A stretch of 64,000 nt of DNA from Mytilisepta virgata (lineage: Eukaryota; Mollusca; Bivalvia; Mytilida; Mytilidae): positions 62,624,230-62,688,229 of the forward strand of contig CM051516.1 of the NCBI GenBank assembly GCA_028015205.1, given 5' to 3'. Numbering within the stretch: position 1 is the first letter of the stretch; each line of letters starts with the position of its first letter. Made by a program: the position numbers and the translations under genes. The notes beneath the pieces are model-generated. The model saw nothing but the letters and a program-made list of their open reading frames with translations, was not told the origin of the DNA and searched no databases. This document shows positions 1 to 13,500 of the stretch, piece by piece.

Positions 1-1954
1 GTAGACAACAACATTCACTTCTAACACCGCAACTATCTTTATAGGCTAACAAAAATACAAAACTACAATTTCAAATTGTATAACCACACGACAGTGCCAT
101 GTGGTGATTTTATTTTCTAGAAATAACATCGCATCAAATTTTACCGCCTATCATGCGATAAATAAAGAAGTCACTCATGAAAAATTATATCTGTAACATT
201 TAAATTCCACAATATAAGCAAGATAAATATAAGAAAAACATGTCCATATGAGTTGCCCCTGTCGTGCTGAATGACTGGATACTTGAAACGTGGGAAAACT
301 AGCTAACGGTCTATGGGAAGACAATTAGAAGAAATTAATTGCAATCTAATTCAGTCCCTTCAAACGATTGAAATTGCATTGTTCTCTGCAAACTATTACG
401 GTATGTTAAAAGCTGATTTGAAAATTACGACAACAAGTTAATTATTTTATTTCTTGTAATTTTGATGTTCAAAAGTCATAAACTTACAAAATTTCTGTTT
501 TGAACAGATGCAATTTCTAGCGTTTGCTCTTGATAATTTGATGTTAAACTTATAATATACCGTAAATTCATGACCTTACCGGTAAGATTTTACATTATAA
601 CTCTACGGGGTATTACGGTAAATAAAACAGCTAGTGTTAAATATAAACTAAATAAAGTATCGCCATAAATGGTCCTAAGATAAAACTGTCAAAAATGGTT
701 CCAGGAGAGAACTGTCATAGATGGTTCTAAAAGTGTCAGGATGACGTTCTAGAACAGTTTTTTGGACAGTTGAGGACAGTTCTAGAGATATGTTAAAATT
801 GAGCCCAGATGTAATTTGCGCCCGCCCGACAGAACAATGAATAAATAATGATGAAAACAAATGAAAAAAAATACAAAATTCGTGTTTCATATGAAAGAAG
901 TGAAACGGTGAATTTAATTCTGCGCAAAACATTCCTACACAAAAGGCCGATGTCCATGCAGAGAACGGCGATTTAATCACACTGAGAAGAGAACACTTTT
1001 TAAAAATCATGGAATAGAATTGAATATATTTCTGACGTAACTTACTTCTATAAACTTTAAAAAATAAAATGATTTTAATTTGGCAAAATTACCTGTATAC
1101 CTGTAGAACTGAAACATCTTGACCCTGTAGTAGTACTACAAACTGGTAAGATAAGAAAAACGTGAGGATTGTTGTCACTTTAAGAGACTTGATTAATATA
1201 CATATTTGTATCCTTCAAAACTAATATATACTTTTCTTTATTTGAGTTTTTAATATACCAAAATTAATAAACATAGGTAAATACTACAGTCCAATTATAT
1301 TTCATTTCGGATTATTCTCCCAAAATTTGTTTGACATTACTCTAAGAATTGATCTCTATAAAACGATGTTCAACACGGTAAGTATAATAATATATAATTC
1401 TTTGATACCAACTCTCCTCAGAATCCTACCTCATTCGTTAATCAAAGACAAACTATAAAAATCTGAATTGATTTTTCTAATTAAATCAAAACTAGAATTA
1501 ATCTGATCAAGAGACTAATCTTCTTGATATCTCTGTAAGCTGGATGCCAAATTGAATCATAAAGTTAGCCCGTGTATTCCTATGATAATCCACACCACGT
1601 TGTTTTGGGTCAGATAAGATATACCGGTTGGTCTGCAGGTGTAATACACGTGGATACACATGAATGCTATCAGTTTCATTATTGTGAGGGAACTGATTGG
1701 ATATTTAATAAATTCTAATAAAAGTGACCAATGAAGTTCGTTCTGTAGAAAATCGCCCAAACCAAGAAAGCTTTAAATTTAAATTCCAATCGTCTTCCAC
1801 CCTATTTATTGTTTATACAAGCCATTTCTATAAATTGTAGTATTGTGTATATACTATATTTCAATACCTTTTTATGATGTCAGATATATATATTAGTGAT
1901 TTTGCTTTTGACATTAATTTGAATAAATGATCTTTATTTCGATTAAGCTCATCT
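1..1954. other. No gene recognised
   Basis: AT-rich sequence. The short open frames here show no recognisable domain, cysteine pattern or splice-bounded exon. I see no clear repeat structure in this part. Confidence 0.5.
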
Positions 1955-2275
1955 TTATGTAAAGTCAAGAAATACCAAAGGAGTATTCGAAGGAGAGAAA
2001 AATCGTAACAACTGACAAACTCCGGAGAACAACGAAGACAACACCAAAACAATAGATGCACTACAATTAAAAACTAAAAACATATGAACAACATGGACCC
2101 AACCAAAAGCCGGGGGTAGACTCGGGTGCTCCGAAAGAGTAAGCAGTCTCTGCTTCCTGCAGGACACCCGCCATGCTGCACATGTCAAATCCGGTATGTG
2201 GAAGGGATAATATCAATGGAACAGATCCATTTTCATTTGGGAAACGTTTTTTTTCATACCTGTCAACTATATATC
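1955..2275 (-). mobile_element. 3' fragment of Penelope-like family B
   Basis: The fragment matches the 3' end of the longer family-B copy at 14600-15770, read on the opposite strand. It holds the end of the reverse transcriptase region and the non-coding tail with the CTTCCGGAGCACC-type block followed by the stretch related to GGTATTTCTTGACTTTAC. It is heavily 5'-truncated and has no coding capacity. Family assignment rests on the RT of the longer copies. Confidence 0.6.
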
Positions 2276-2280
2276 CCCAT

Positions 2281-3945
2281 GTAAACTAGCTCGTACTGTA
2301 TTTGCAAAGTTGGTTTTGATAATATAAAAATATGAACCCATTGCCAATTAGATACATGGTTTAATACATACATGAATAAACTATAATAATTTACCATAGA
2401 TGCTATTCGAAGCATATAAGGCTTAACCTGTTTGATTTTCCTTTACAAGGACCAATGATTAAGAAGAACCTAAGGGGTTTTTCCATCAATATATTGTAGC
2501 TATATTGGTTCCCAAAGTATAAAATTTTGAACGAGGACAAAATAAGGACATTGCTGCAAAGTTTAATCCTTGTTGGCTCGAAGTGTTCAGATGAGAAGAC
2601 CTTTAAGTGAATTTTCACATATCGGTACAGGGCATCGGATAAAAGTATTAAAAGATAATCTCAACAATGATGAAACTGACAGCTAGAGTAACTTATAAAA
2701 TCAAATGCATTGTTCCAATAAATTAAAAGCTTATATTTTTTGTTATTAGATTGAGTGTTTGTGATCAAAATACCGGGATTTCCGAGCGAAATCAAATTCG
2801 ATAATTCAGCCAGTGAATCTCAAGTCATAGTTCACTCTAGAAAGTGACGAAACAATAGCCGTCGCCAGCGACGTTGCTTTACAAAAGTTGACCCGTGGTC
2901 ACAAAAAAAAACCATAATCCCTTGTATTTTCCGGCGTTTTAAGTTTCCAGAAATTAGCATTACTTTTCCAGAAAAAAGATATTACGTTTCCATAAAAAAA
3001 TATTACGTTCCCATAAAAAATATAATACGTTTCCGAAAATCCAAATTTCTATTATTAAATTATTGCCACTTCCTTAGTACAAGCATCAATAAGACGATCC
3101 CACATTTTGTTGTAACATCCCTCAGTCTTTAATCAAAGCAACGCAAAGACTAGGGGTATGTAGTTACCATTTTTGCACCCATGAATTGAATAAAGTTGGA
3201 AGAAGAATTTTGGAAAATATTTAAAATGCATTTCAAGTTGGTATTACATGAAAATATCACAATTCCTGACTCCGCATGATTAACTAAAGTGAAGATTTCA
3301 TTTTTATTGGTGTGCAAATTTAATACTTCCTAAGCCTCGTGAACTTTGAGTCTACTTTTGAGCAATTTTTGGGCGTCATCGCCTTTCTCTGTACATGGAC
3401 ATCGCTAAATTTTTCAAATCCACACAAATCAATAAATTTTCATCCATTCTTTTAAGCTTACCTCGTATGACTTTTGACGGACATCTAGATATATCACCGG
3501 AGTTTTGACGGACATGGACTCTAAGTTTAATTACAGGTAACGCCCAGGTAAATTTTCGGAAAGGTAATATAAGGAAGTTTAAGGAAATGTAAACTTTTTA
3601 TTTGCGGAAATGTAATATTTGAAATTTTAAAAAATGTACTGAAACGTGATGCGCCGCATTTTCTCGTTAAATCTTATGAATACATGGAATATGTCAATGT
3701 AAGAAACAGAATAAATAATCTCGAAATTCGACTACCAAAAATCTACAACTCGTGACCGAAAAACACTAATAAATAATGCGCTACACCTATTTTAACACCC
3801 TAACCCTAACACGTAACTTGTTGTAAATGTTATTCAGTGTCTTAATGTAGATCAGTAAAGCTGACAAATATGGCTTGCTTTGATTGATTGGTATGTTATT
3901 GTTGACTTTTCATGATATCTAGTTGCTGTTTAAATATACCTAAGA
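2281..3945. repeat. AT-rich region with degenerate short repeats, no gene
   Basis: Between about 2935 and 3055 a ~20-bp phrase like ATTACGTTTCCATAAAAA recurs imperfectly. A partly inverted version (GGAAATGTAATATTTG type) occurs near 3550-3640. A ~45-bp stretch at 3875-3921 recurs at 22682-22725. No exon was recognised. Confidence 0.35.
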
Positions 3946-4062
3946 AGCAAATCAAAAAACGAAATCTATTGGACAGACAAACCCGGGAAGACAGATCAAC
4001 AACCACTAACACAACAAATAAACACTGAAAATTAGAAAATAATGAACAACACGAACATTTAT
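3946..4062 (-). mobile_element. 3' tail fragment of Penelope-like family A
   Basis: This short piece reads on the minus strand as the family-A tail seen at 29880-30200: a phrase ending in TTTAGTTTTCAGTG, then the CCCGGGTTTGTC phrase, then the part ending near GATTT. It is a dead 3' remnant just downstream of the lectin gene. Confidence 0.5.
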
Positions 4063-4256
4063 TATACATCCCAGTGCATAATTAGTTAAAATCTGTCTTT
4101 ATATGGTTTTGGTAATTATGAAATTTGCACTAGATCTTTTTGTATTACTGTTTAGTTTTCAACATTTAAGGCCTTCAAAGAATAGCTAAAAACACAAACA
4201 AAACGTATTCTGTAGTTTGAAATATTGAACACATGTAGCCTTAAATAAATCATATG

Positions 4257-4262
4257 TTTATT
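4257..4262 (-). terminator. Poly(A) signal overlapping the stop codon
   Basis: On the minus strand the TAA stop of the lectin exon (4261-4263) is part of the hexamer AATAAA. The 3' untranslated region would then be very short unless a later signal is used. Confidence 0.4.
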
Positions 4263-4505
4263 AATGAAAGTGAAGGTATAGCTGACACAAAGGTTTAAAC
4301 GACATATTACAGTCAACATTCTCTAAACCAAAATCATAATGTACATGTCTACCGGGTGTAGCTGTCTCCCTGGTTACAGTACAGTTACCGTCATCGTTAT
4401 GATGTGCCCACATTAACCAGTCTGCTTGAAGATGGCCTCTTTCCCAAGTCCATTTAATTCCTGTTGAATCGAATTTTCTGATAGCTCCAACATACATTGG
4501 TGGAT
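4261..4505 (-). CDS. C-type lectin domain, last exon
   Basis: The exon follows a TTTTAG acceptor and supplies about 81 codons to a TAA stop. It has the C-terminal half of a C-type lectin fold: WTWERG, then W-x2-W, NDDGNC, and the closing cysteine pair VDC...PLC. It joins exon 4953-5046 through a split codon (G plus AT gives Asp). No EPN or QPD calcium-sugar motif is visible, so carbohydrate binding cannot be predicted. No transmembrane segment follows. Confidence 0.65.
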
Positions 4506-7500
4506 CTAAAATATGTTGAATTTATATTTCCAGCACTGTATTTGTTAAATATGTAAAGAAAAATCATCTGTCTGTTGATATTATTTTGATACCACCTCAT
4601 GCTAATGCAAAGAACGAAGGTTTTTCGCTTAGTTCTGTCGTAAGATATTTTTTATGGTTTTGAATTTACATCTGTTCTTCAACTGTTTTGGTTTTAGTTT
4701 GACAGCATAAAATACCTATTTTTCAAAACGATTTGCTTTCGTTATTTTCTTTATAAGACAGTATATTGAACTGACTGCAAAGTTACCATATACATTTCTA
4801 TATCGCATAATCATCGAAGTTATTACATATAATAGATTATTTTGTATTTTCGTTTACCATTTTACTGTGTGATAAAAGAATAAAAATACTTTATCCAAAA
4901 CATGGCTTGCTTAAGAAAGAAATTGCAGGAACCAAAAGAGATCTTAACATACCATGATTTCGATGTAAAAAGTGTTTTGTAACTGATATCATATCAGCTT
5001 CTCTATCAAATTCAGCCAAATGCAAACACTGGTTTTCGCAATACGACTACAAATTCAAGAACAGTAATAATGTAAATAGATCAAAATATAGTCTTTCTGA
5101 TTTTACAAAACATTCGATACAATCTAATTAAAAATCGATCTCTCATCGCTCCCGTTTTCTAATATGTCACGTGGGAGATCTAACGAAACCCGCTTTGAGG
5201 TCACATGTGAGTGACCTCGTAGGTGTGTCCTGTTCGACCAATGAAATTGCGGCTTACGCGATCTTGTAAGTTGATTACGAAGAAATCGTCAGTCCCCAGA
5301 ATTCATAAACTTTTTTGATTGTCTTACTGATAGGAAGTCAACTCATTTGCATGTCATTATAAATTCATAAGTTCCAGTTCACTCACATGTGACCTCAAAG
5401 CGGATTTCGTTAGATCTCCCAAGCGACATATCAGAAAACGGGAGCGATGAGAGATCGGTTTTTAATTAGATTGCATTCGATATTGTCAAAATTTTATTAT
5501 TATTTTTGTATGATCATAAGAATATTCTTTTCAAGTTACAAGTTTTTGTAGGCATGTATTTGTCATTTATTTATATTTTTAGCATAGCGCTATTCGTAGT
5601 ATACTAAGCTTTTTTCATTCATGAACAAATATCTACCATTTTAATAGAAAAGGAGCCAAAAAAAATGGAAATTGCGAGCAGTCATGCGGGGTACAAAACG
5701 ACTTAAAAGTGCAAAATACACAAGCCGAACAAAACCAAATACAAAATCGTATAAAAAAACAACAACCAAACTAAAAATTAGAAAGTTCCCATTGTTTCGA
5801 CAAATATGGCATTGATCACGAGCATGAAAAAATAAAAAGGTGTTGACTCTTGGAAACCCAGAGCAAGACAGCTCACCATTTCTATTTGTTTTCGTCGTTT
5901 TCTATGGTCGTATGAGTTGTTTTGCAACATCTTTATTTTTTTATTTACTATTCTAACAGGATTTAATTCATACATTTAGGTGACATCACAATGCACCAGT
6001 GCATTTATAAATATTAACTGATCTTGCAATACATCTAATGGTATGAGCTATTTTGGGTCTATTTTTTTTCTACCAATTGTACCCTTATAAAGGCTCTAAT
6101 GGAATAACACGAAGATGAACTTTGGGTTTATACTCGAACAAGAAAGTGATCAGAATTTTCTACCAGACCTACCAAAAAAAATTAAAATGACTTCACGAAC
6201 AGATGAAAGTCCGGTATGTTGATCTACCATTATAATTTTACGATTAAACAATTATATAATTATTATAATTATATGTTTATTAAATTTTACTAATTGTTAT
6301 TCATATTATAAGGGAGGGGACGTTATAAGTTGAAAAAAGGTTTGTCCAATCCCATTTGTTCATTACAAATACAGTTATTATTATAAATTATTTATATGAT
6401 CACTTTTTAAATTGTGTGCTTAGTGTAATCGTTCATTATTGTTATAACTCACTTTGCCTTCCATATATGGCAATGGTTTGGGTCCTCTCATATAACATGC
6501 CCCATGCGAAGCATAGAAAATATCTGGACAACGAGTATGTGCAGCAGCTGAACAGTCTTAAGAATAAGACACCATGAAATACATGTATATATTTCTAAAA
6601 ACTCAGAATATCTATTAGATTTTGTTGAAGTAATTTATGTTTTTATAGGAGTGATTTTTAATTCTCAGTGTTTGTTTGTTGTGCTTGTGGTTGTTCATTT
6701 GTCTTCTCGGGTTTGTCCGTCTAATGGATTGCGTTTGTTTTTCTTTGCTCCTTAGGTACAGTTGTCGTCTTTATGAAACTAGATAAATTCTGCGGAAAAT
6801 TATTCTCTTGAAATTCACCTATTCAGTCGTTTTTGGTTGGACCTGTTCCCACTGTCGTAACATTTCATGTACCTCCACCGATTTGTGACTACCATCGCAT
6901 TGACTTTGTTGAACTTCACGACAGGTGACGTGTACCGAGCAGGAACTGCTTACCCTTCCGGAGCACCTGAGGTTACTCCTGGTTTTTATAGGAATTGTTG
7001 TTCATTGTTTGTTAGTTTTCAGTGTTTATGTGTTGTGCTTGCGGTTGTTCATTTGTCTTTCCGGGTTCTGTCTGTCTAATGGATTGCGTGTTTTGGATTA
7101 ACTCTGCATACATATAGTGGAGTAAACTATCTTATTAGTTTTAAATCTAATAAGATATATTCTGACCTGGCATACTAGTAGATATTGCAGCAAGTTCTGT
7201 TCTAGGCATCGATGTTGGTACTGTCATTACCGGTCCTGATGTTGCGGGTCTTGATATTTCTGTCAAAGGTGTTGGCAAATTTCCAGAAGTTGTCATTGTG
7301 TGTGCTTGGACTGTCAAAAAACTGCTAAGAAATGTTCGTGCGTTACACATATCGCCTTTGCAACATCCTCCTGGTAATAAAATACTGTGCTGGCGTTTTC
7401 CAAATATTTTAGATACTGGATTTAATCGTTGGTTGTTGAAGTGATTACAGAGCTTAACAAGAAATTTATGTAACATATTGAAACTTAGAAAAAAAGGATA

Positions 7501-10500
7501 TCCAGATTTCACATATAAATAAAACAAATAAAAGGCATAAAAATGTTCACCAACTACTATAGTTTAAATTAATTGAAGGCGATTTTCCTGTTTAATGCTA
7601 CATTTCGTTATGATTAATTCTAATGTTTGAAGGGATCACGCGATACAATCTAGAAGCTATACTTATTTTTTGTATATATGTAATTGTTGAAGTAAAAAAA
7701 TTAAGTACATATAGATATATACATGTCTATTACAAATAAAAAGTATACATAGCAAACATGCAATAAAAGATATCAGATAGATTTGTTAATTTTTCACAAG
7801 TCCTATTACATTTGATCTAGCAAAATATATAAAACGAAGTCTGAATAATCTAATTAAGACTGAAACTGACTGATATTCTGAATAGTAATGAGATCATAGT
7901 CTACCTTTTCACTAGTACAGCCTAACTGATATGCTTGTAGATTTGATACTGTCTGCAATGACTCTGTAATATAACACTCCTGGTAAAATGAAATATAATA
8001 ATTCTGTACTGCGAGTTATGATCGTTCTTTGATAGAACGGTTAAATAAAGCATTTAATTGTACTTGTGTCCATGCATTGACTATTTGTTCAACAAATCAT
8101 GTCGCTTTAGAAATGGTTAAAGGAAAATAATGAAGCAACCAAAATTAAAGTACAAATTGAAATACAAAATGGTCAAAAGTTTTAAAAAAGTCTAAATGAC
8201 CGAGCTATATCTGAGAAGATGTACACATTTTCCGCTTATCAGCATTTACATTATTCAAAATTTTGTCTAGGAAAAGAATTAGCATCTCTTTCCTACTATT
8301 ACAGACTAAATATTAACTTAACATGTGACACTTCAATCGGTCAGATCATCTATATTGTACATCTCCTGACGTCAAAATGCCCAATATTAGAATTGACTGG
8401 GCCACGGGATATCATAGCGCACTCCATAATATATAAAACCTGGATTATTTAATTATCAACCTTTTTTACAACAAAACCATATATCATGTTTATAATCTAT
8501 TCTATGACCATTTTGCCCCGAGTACGAAGTAATATCTTCTAATTATAAAGTATTTTGTTCATTACAACTACTTGGTAAAGATGACAAATTCAAGTTTTTA
8601 TAGAAGTGAAACATTCTTCGCAGAAAATATTTCAAAATTCGAAAAATGTCTATGAAGGTTGTTCACAATATTCCCCGGTTTATATATGAGGTGCGTTCTC
8701 ACATCCAAGGCCCGATCTTTTCTTATATAGGCCGTTTGTCACATTCTGCATATATAATTGACTGTATTATATATCATATAACACAATAGTGGTGCATGTA
8801 AACCTATAATGAAAATATACTCCAATACTTACGTAACCTTCAGGACAGACTGTTGTTGTTTTGCAGTAATATACTCCAATACTTACGTGACCTTCAGGAC
8901 AGACTGTTGTTGTTTTGCAGTAATATACTCCAATACTTACGTGACCTTCAGGACAGACTGTTGTTGTTTTGCAGTAATATACTCCAATACTTACGTGACC
9001 TTCAGGACAGACTGTTGTTGTTTTGCAGTCAGCCGGAGACGAAACTGTATCACATTTCAGACATCGAATTGCTAATACCATTTTAAAAATATTAGATATA
9101 TATGATAATTTCATATTTTGCTATAATGCTACTGTCTAACCTGTCCTAAAATACACTGAAACATCTAGTCATGGTTTAAATTAGTTCTATATAGTGTTAG
9201 CATTTCGTAGACCGATTATGTCTACGGTCGTCCGTATTGTTGAGGACATTATTTAAAGCAACAGTCACATGAGAAATGTGCATATATGAAAATTCGGACT
9301 CAAATAATCAAGATAATAGTGAAACTAGTGTGCACAGTTGATCTGAACACGGATACCGAAGATTTTAGTGACACAATCGACACATTTTGCCTTTGTCGTG
9401 TGGGTTGTAGTCTATGATTGTATGTCCGACGATTTTCCCTATACGTTAGTGGGGTATTGTATCATTGACAAATACCTCATACAGAGCTTCGTAAAATAAA
9501 TGTATCATGTTTATGGAAGAAAACATATACAATTCCATCTTTCCCACTTGATGCATAGTTACAAAATCAATAGGTAGCTTTGTTAAGACGCTAAATAAAA
9601 TTGAATTGCTATAATTAGAGATATTGGAGTTTTCTGTAAACTACTTACCACAGCCGGAGCAAGTAAAAGGACAGAGCTTCTGCGAAATACAGTCATTTAA
9701 ACATGCTGTAGAATTCCTGTCTTTCAAATTTTTACAAAACGTTTGATCTACATCGGTACATGTTGTATCACTTAGATTTAATCCTACAATGAATGAACTT
9801 TATAAATTAATTTACTTATAATTTGTCTTTTAACCGCAAATTGGGATATTTTGACTGTGGTTATATTTTGTTGTTTTTTTCCCTCTTAATTTAAATTTGC
9901 AAAAATTAAATAAACCAAAAACTAACAAAATCCAAAAATAATTTCAAAATCATTCAATATGGATACTTTTGATACTGATTATATTTGCAATGCTTTGATT
10001 GGTATTAATGTTGTCAGCGATAAAATGTTGTTATTATAATTGTATACTCAACAAAAAAAGTAAAATAACAAAAATACCGAACTCCAAAGGAAATTCAAAA
10101 CGGAAAGTCCTTCATAAAATGGCAAAATCAAAAGCTCAAACACATCTAACGAATGGAAAACAACTGTCATATTCCTGAGTTAGCACAAGCATTTCGTTAT
10201 GTAGAAAATGGTGGATTAAACCTGGTTGTATAGCTAGCTAAACCTCTCACTTGTATAACAGTCGCATAGAATTCCATTTTATTGAGCAAAACAAACAGAC
10301 ATAATAGGTAAAAACGTCAAAAATTGGGGTACAGCAGTCAACATTGTAATATAATCTTAATCACTATAACAACAAATGAGTGTTTCAACAAAGAGACACA
10401 AACGGCATATAGACAATGTACAACACGTAATTAAGATGATAAACAACGTCAGTACCTAGAATCTATTCTTCAAGACCATGATGTATTATTTGTGAAGTTG

Positions 10501-13500
10501 ATACGGATATTTATCAACAAGGTCTTGGTATCTTTCAATTTTTTAGAAACAGGATGAGACGTTCTTTAACAGAACCTTGGCTCATCAACTTTCTGCTCAG
10601 ACACTGGTGACGTTTTGCGAAGTCTGAGTAGCCGCTGCTAAAAACATTGTAATTCGTTAAGATTTTGAAACCTTTATTATCACTTGTCAATCATGACAGC
10701 TTGTAGTGACAAAAATATTACCATAACACAAAATACTGCTAATCAAAAAGATTAAAAGTTCATAAGCTCACAACAGCGATATTTCTATTTCATTTTTAAT
10801 TTTTACCCGAAAGTTCAAACATTTTGCCAACAAACGACTGAATGTTACTTCCTTGAGTCAATGAAAAGTTACATCATCTTGAATTTTGCCTTCTTTTGGA
10901 TTCAATGTAAATGCAAAGTAACAAAACACTGAAAATAACTGTCACCTCATTGCCTAGTTGAAGAAAGTTCAAAGGTGAAACAAAAAACATGTCAATGTCA
11001 ATCAGTTTCATTTCTGTCACAAATCATTTATACCAAGCGCTTGTTTCATTAAATATTTTAACTATTAAAAGCCATGCTATAAATAGTACTTGAAAGCCGA
11101 CACACTATATATCCTAAAGTGCTAGGAATGCGCCATTTGTGTATTAAATCACGGTTAAAATGTTGTATTTGAATAACCTTTATTTGTGTCTTTTGTAAAT
11201 CTTTTCAATGATTTCACGTGTATTAAGGCTGGGGGCTTGTTATTGCATTTGTCGATATCACAGCAACCAGCATCAACGTTGATTCTTTTAGTACGAGAAT
11301 ATTGTCTACAAGTCTGGAAATATAATAGTGGTTTGTTTAACTTAATAATTCTTTCTTGTTTAATAGTAAATTTTTAAAAATACACATACTGAAAATTTAG
11401 ATATTTTTTTCTATTTATTCTACAGGACTTTTAATGACATTTTTATTATTAATGTTGTTAAAATTAAAATTAATATCACACTGTTAAGACAGGAAAATAA
11501 AGGAATGTATCTAAGAAGCCACTGAGTATATCGTAGGCTTTAACGCCAGAATATATTGATTACATATAGGGTCGGTTTGTTGTCTCTTTGAAACATTCCC
11601 TGTTTCCATTCTCTATTCTATATAGGGGTAGGTCTTACTATAGGACAAACAGTATATACTCATATGAGGCAGACTTCCTTGACGGGATTTTTTAGGAAAA
11701 ACAGAAGACGTTAGCCCGTACCTCTAATTTCAGCTTCCGCTACATAGATGACTTTGACTTTCCAATCGTCAACTTCCCATTTTTGAGCGGCAATATTCCA
11801 GAAGCGCCGGCGTATGGAGTATATATTTCACAACTCGTACGTTATTCTAGAACTTGTGACATAGACATTGACTTCCTGGACAAAGCCCGGCTCCTGACAG
11901 AAAAGTTGATCAGATAGGGGTACGTTGCTCTTAAGTTGGAGTCATCCTTATTATAGTTTTATGGACGTCATCATGACTTGGTTGACACGTATGAAAAACC
12001 GTTTCCAAAATGAAAATGGACCTGTTCTATTGATTTTATCCCTTCCTCATACCGGATTTGACATGTGCAGCATGGAGGGTGTCCTGCAGGATGCAGAGAC
12101 TACTTACTCTTCCGGAGCACCTGAGTCTACCCCCGGTTTTTGGTGGGGTCCATATTGTTCGTATGTTTTTAGTTTTTAATTGTAGTGCATGTATTGTTTT
12201 GGTCTTGTCTTCGTTGTTCTCCGGAGTTTGTCAGTTGTTTCGATTTTTCCCTCTTCGAATATCCCTTTGGTATTTCTTGACTTTACATATGACCTCAAAA
12301 ATCAATATGATGTCAAAATTCAACAAACGCGTAACAACAATAGTCATACAGTTACTGGTAGTCACTTGCAATACATTTTAATGAAATTGAATAAGGAGAC
12401 ACAAAATGTGACGGGGTTAAACTTTTTGATCAATACTCAACCCACTTTTCCTCATGGGATGGTTGAAAAACAAATGCAGTTAAGCAACAAAAATCAACCC
12501 AAGTTACTACCCATCTCATTGATTCCGACACGAACTTCAAATAATTTTCAAATAAAAATAACAAAGTGAGAGGATACAGATGTATCACAGCTATTTAGCT
12601 AACGTCCGTTTGACTTTTCAGACATATTTCTTATTCGCATTTTCACTTTCATAAGAGCCACAATAGTACTTTAAGAAGGATATCGTTCAACCTTATGATG
12701 GCTTTTTGGTAATTCTTTTCTCAATATATCCAAACATATGGCTGATTTTTGTTCTCAAAATAATTTTTATTATATGTTATTGTTGTAAATATTAAAACCA
12801 TTGGAACATATATAACAATTTTAATTAGTATGATCTTTATATATGTATAGCAAATACAAATATCTTACATTATTTGATGCACATCCTAATCTGTATGTTT
12901 CTGTAAATCTATCTGTAAATGTTAGCGCAGCAAAACACAGCTAAAAAAAAATCGTTTAAATTTTCAAAATGTCTATGAATTAAGAATATTACAGCAATCT
13001 TTACACAAAATTTCGTTTAATTTGTTTTGTATTTACCGCATTAGCACAATCGACAACAAAAAGCACATGGTGTTATTAATGGAAATCGTATAGTTATTTT
13101 TAGACTAAAACTTTCAGTACAGATTCATAGTTATTACAAGGCTAAAGTCTAGGTGGAAATTGAAAACAAAATGTATATTTACTTAGAAGTGAGAGCAAAC
13201 TTACGTCATCAGGATTCGGGCATTTCGTCATTGTATTGCAATTAGTAACGTCATCTACTTCGTGGCACGAATAACACAGCAGTGCTAATTACAAAATACA
13301 CCATTACAGAGAAGTTACGATTCGACATGTTCCATGTTTCATAAATGTACAAAACTTATCTCACAATATATTATTTTAGTAACAGACATAAACTATATCT
13401 AAAATAAATAAACTCAAACTGAAGACGTCCATTACTCGTCATGTTGGTCGTTTCCAGTAAACGTTTTACAAATGCATAAACTTTAAATTCACAGATTTTA

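Noticed and set aside
8821..9027. Possible CRISPR-like array
   Set aside because: The units are directly adjacent with no spacers, and the window is eukaryotic.
8809..9086. Plus-strand open frames with repeated cysteine-rich peptide
   Set aside because: They are mirror frames of the 54-bp repeat in the minus-strand Ly6 exon; splice sites and domain logic are on the minus strand.
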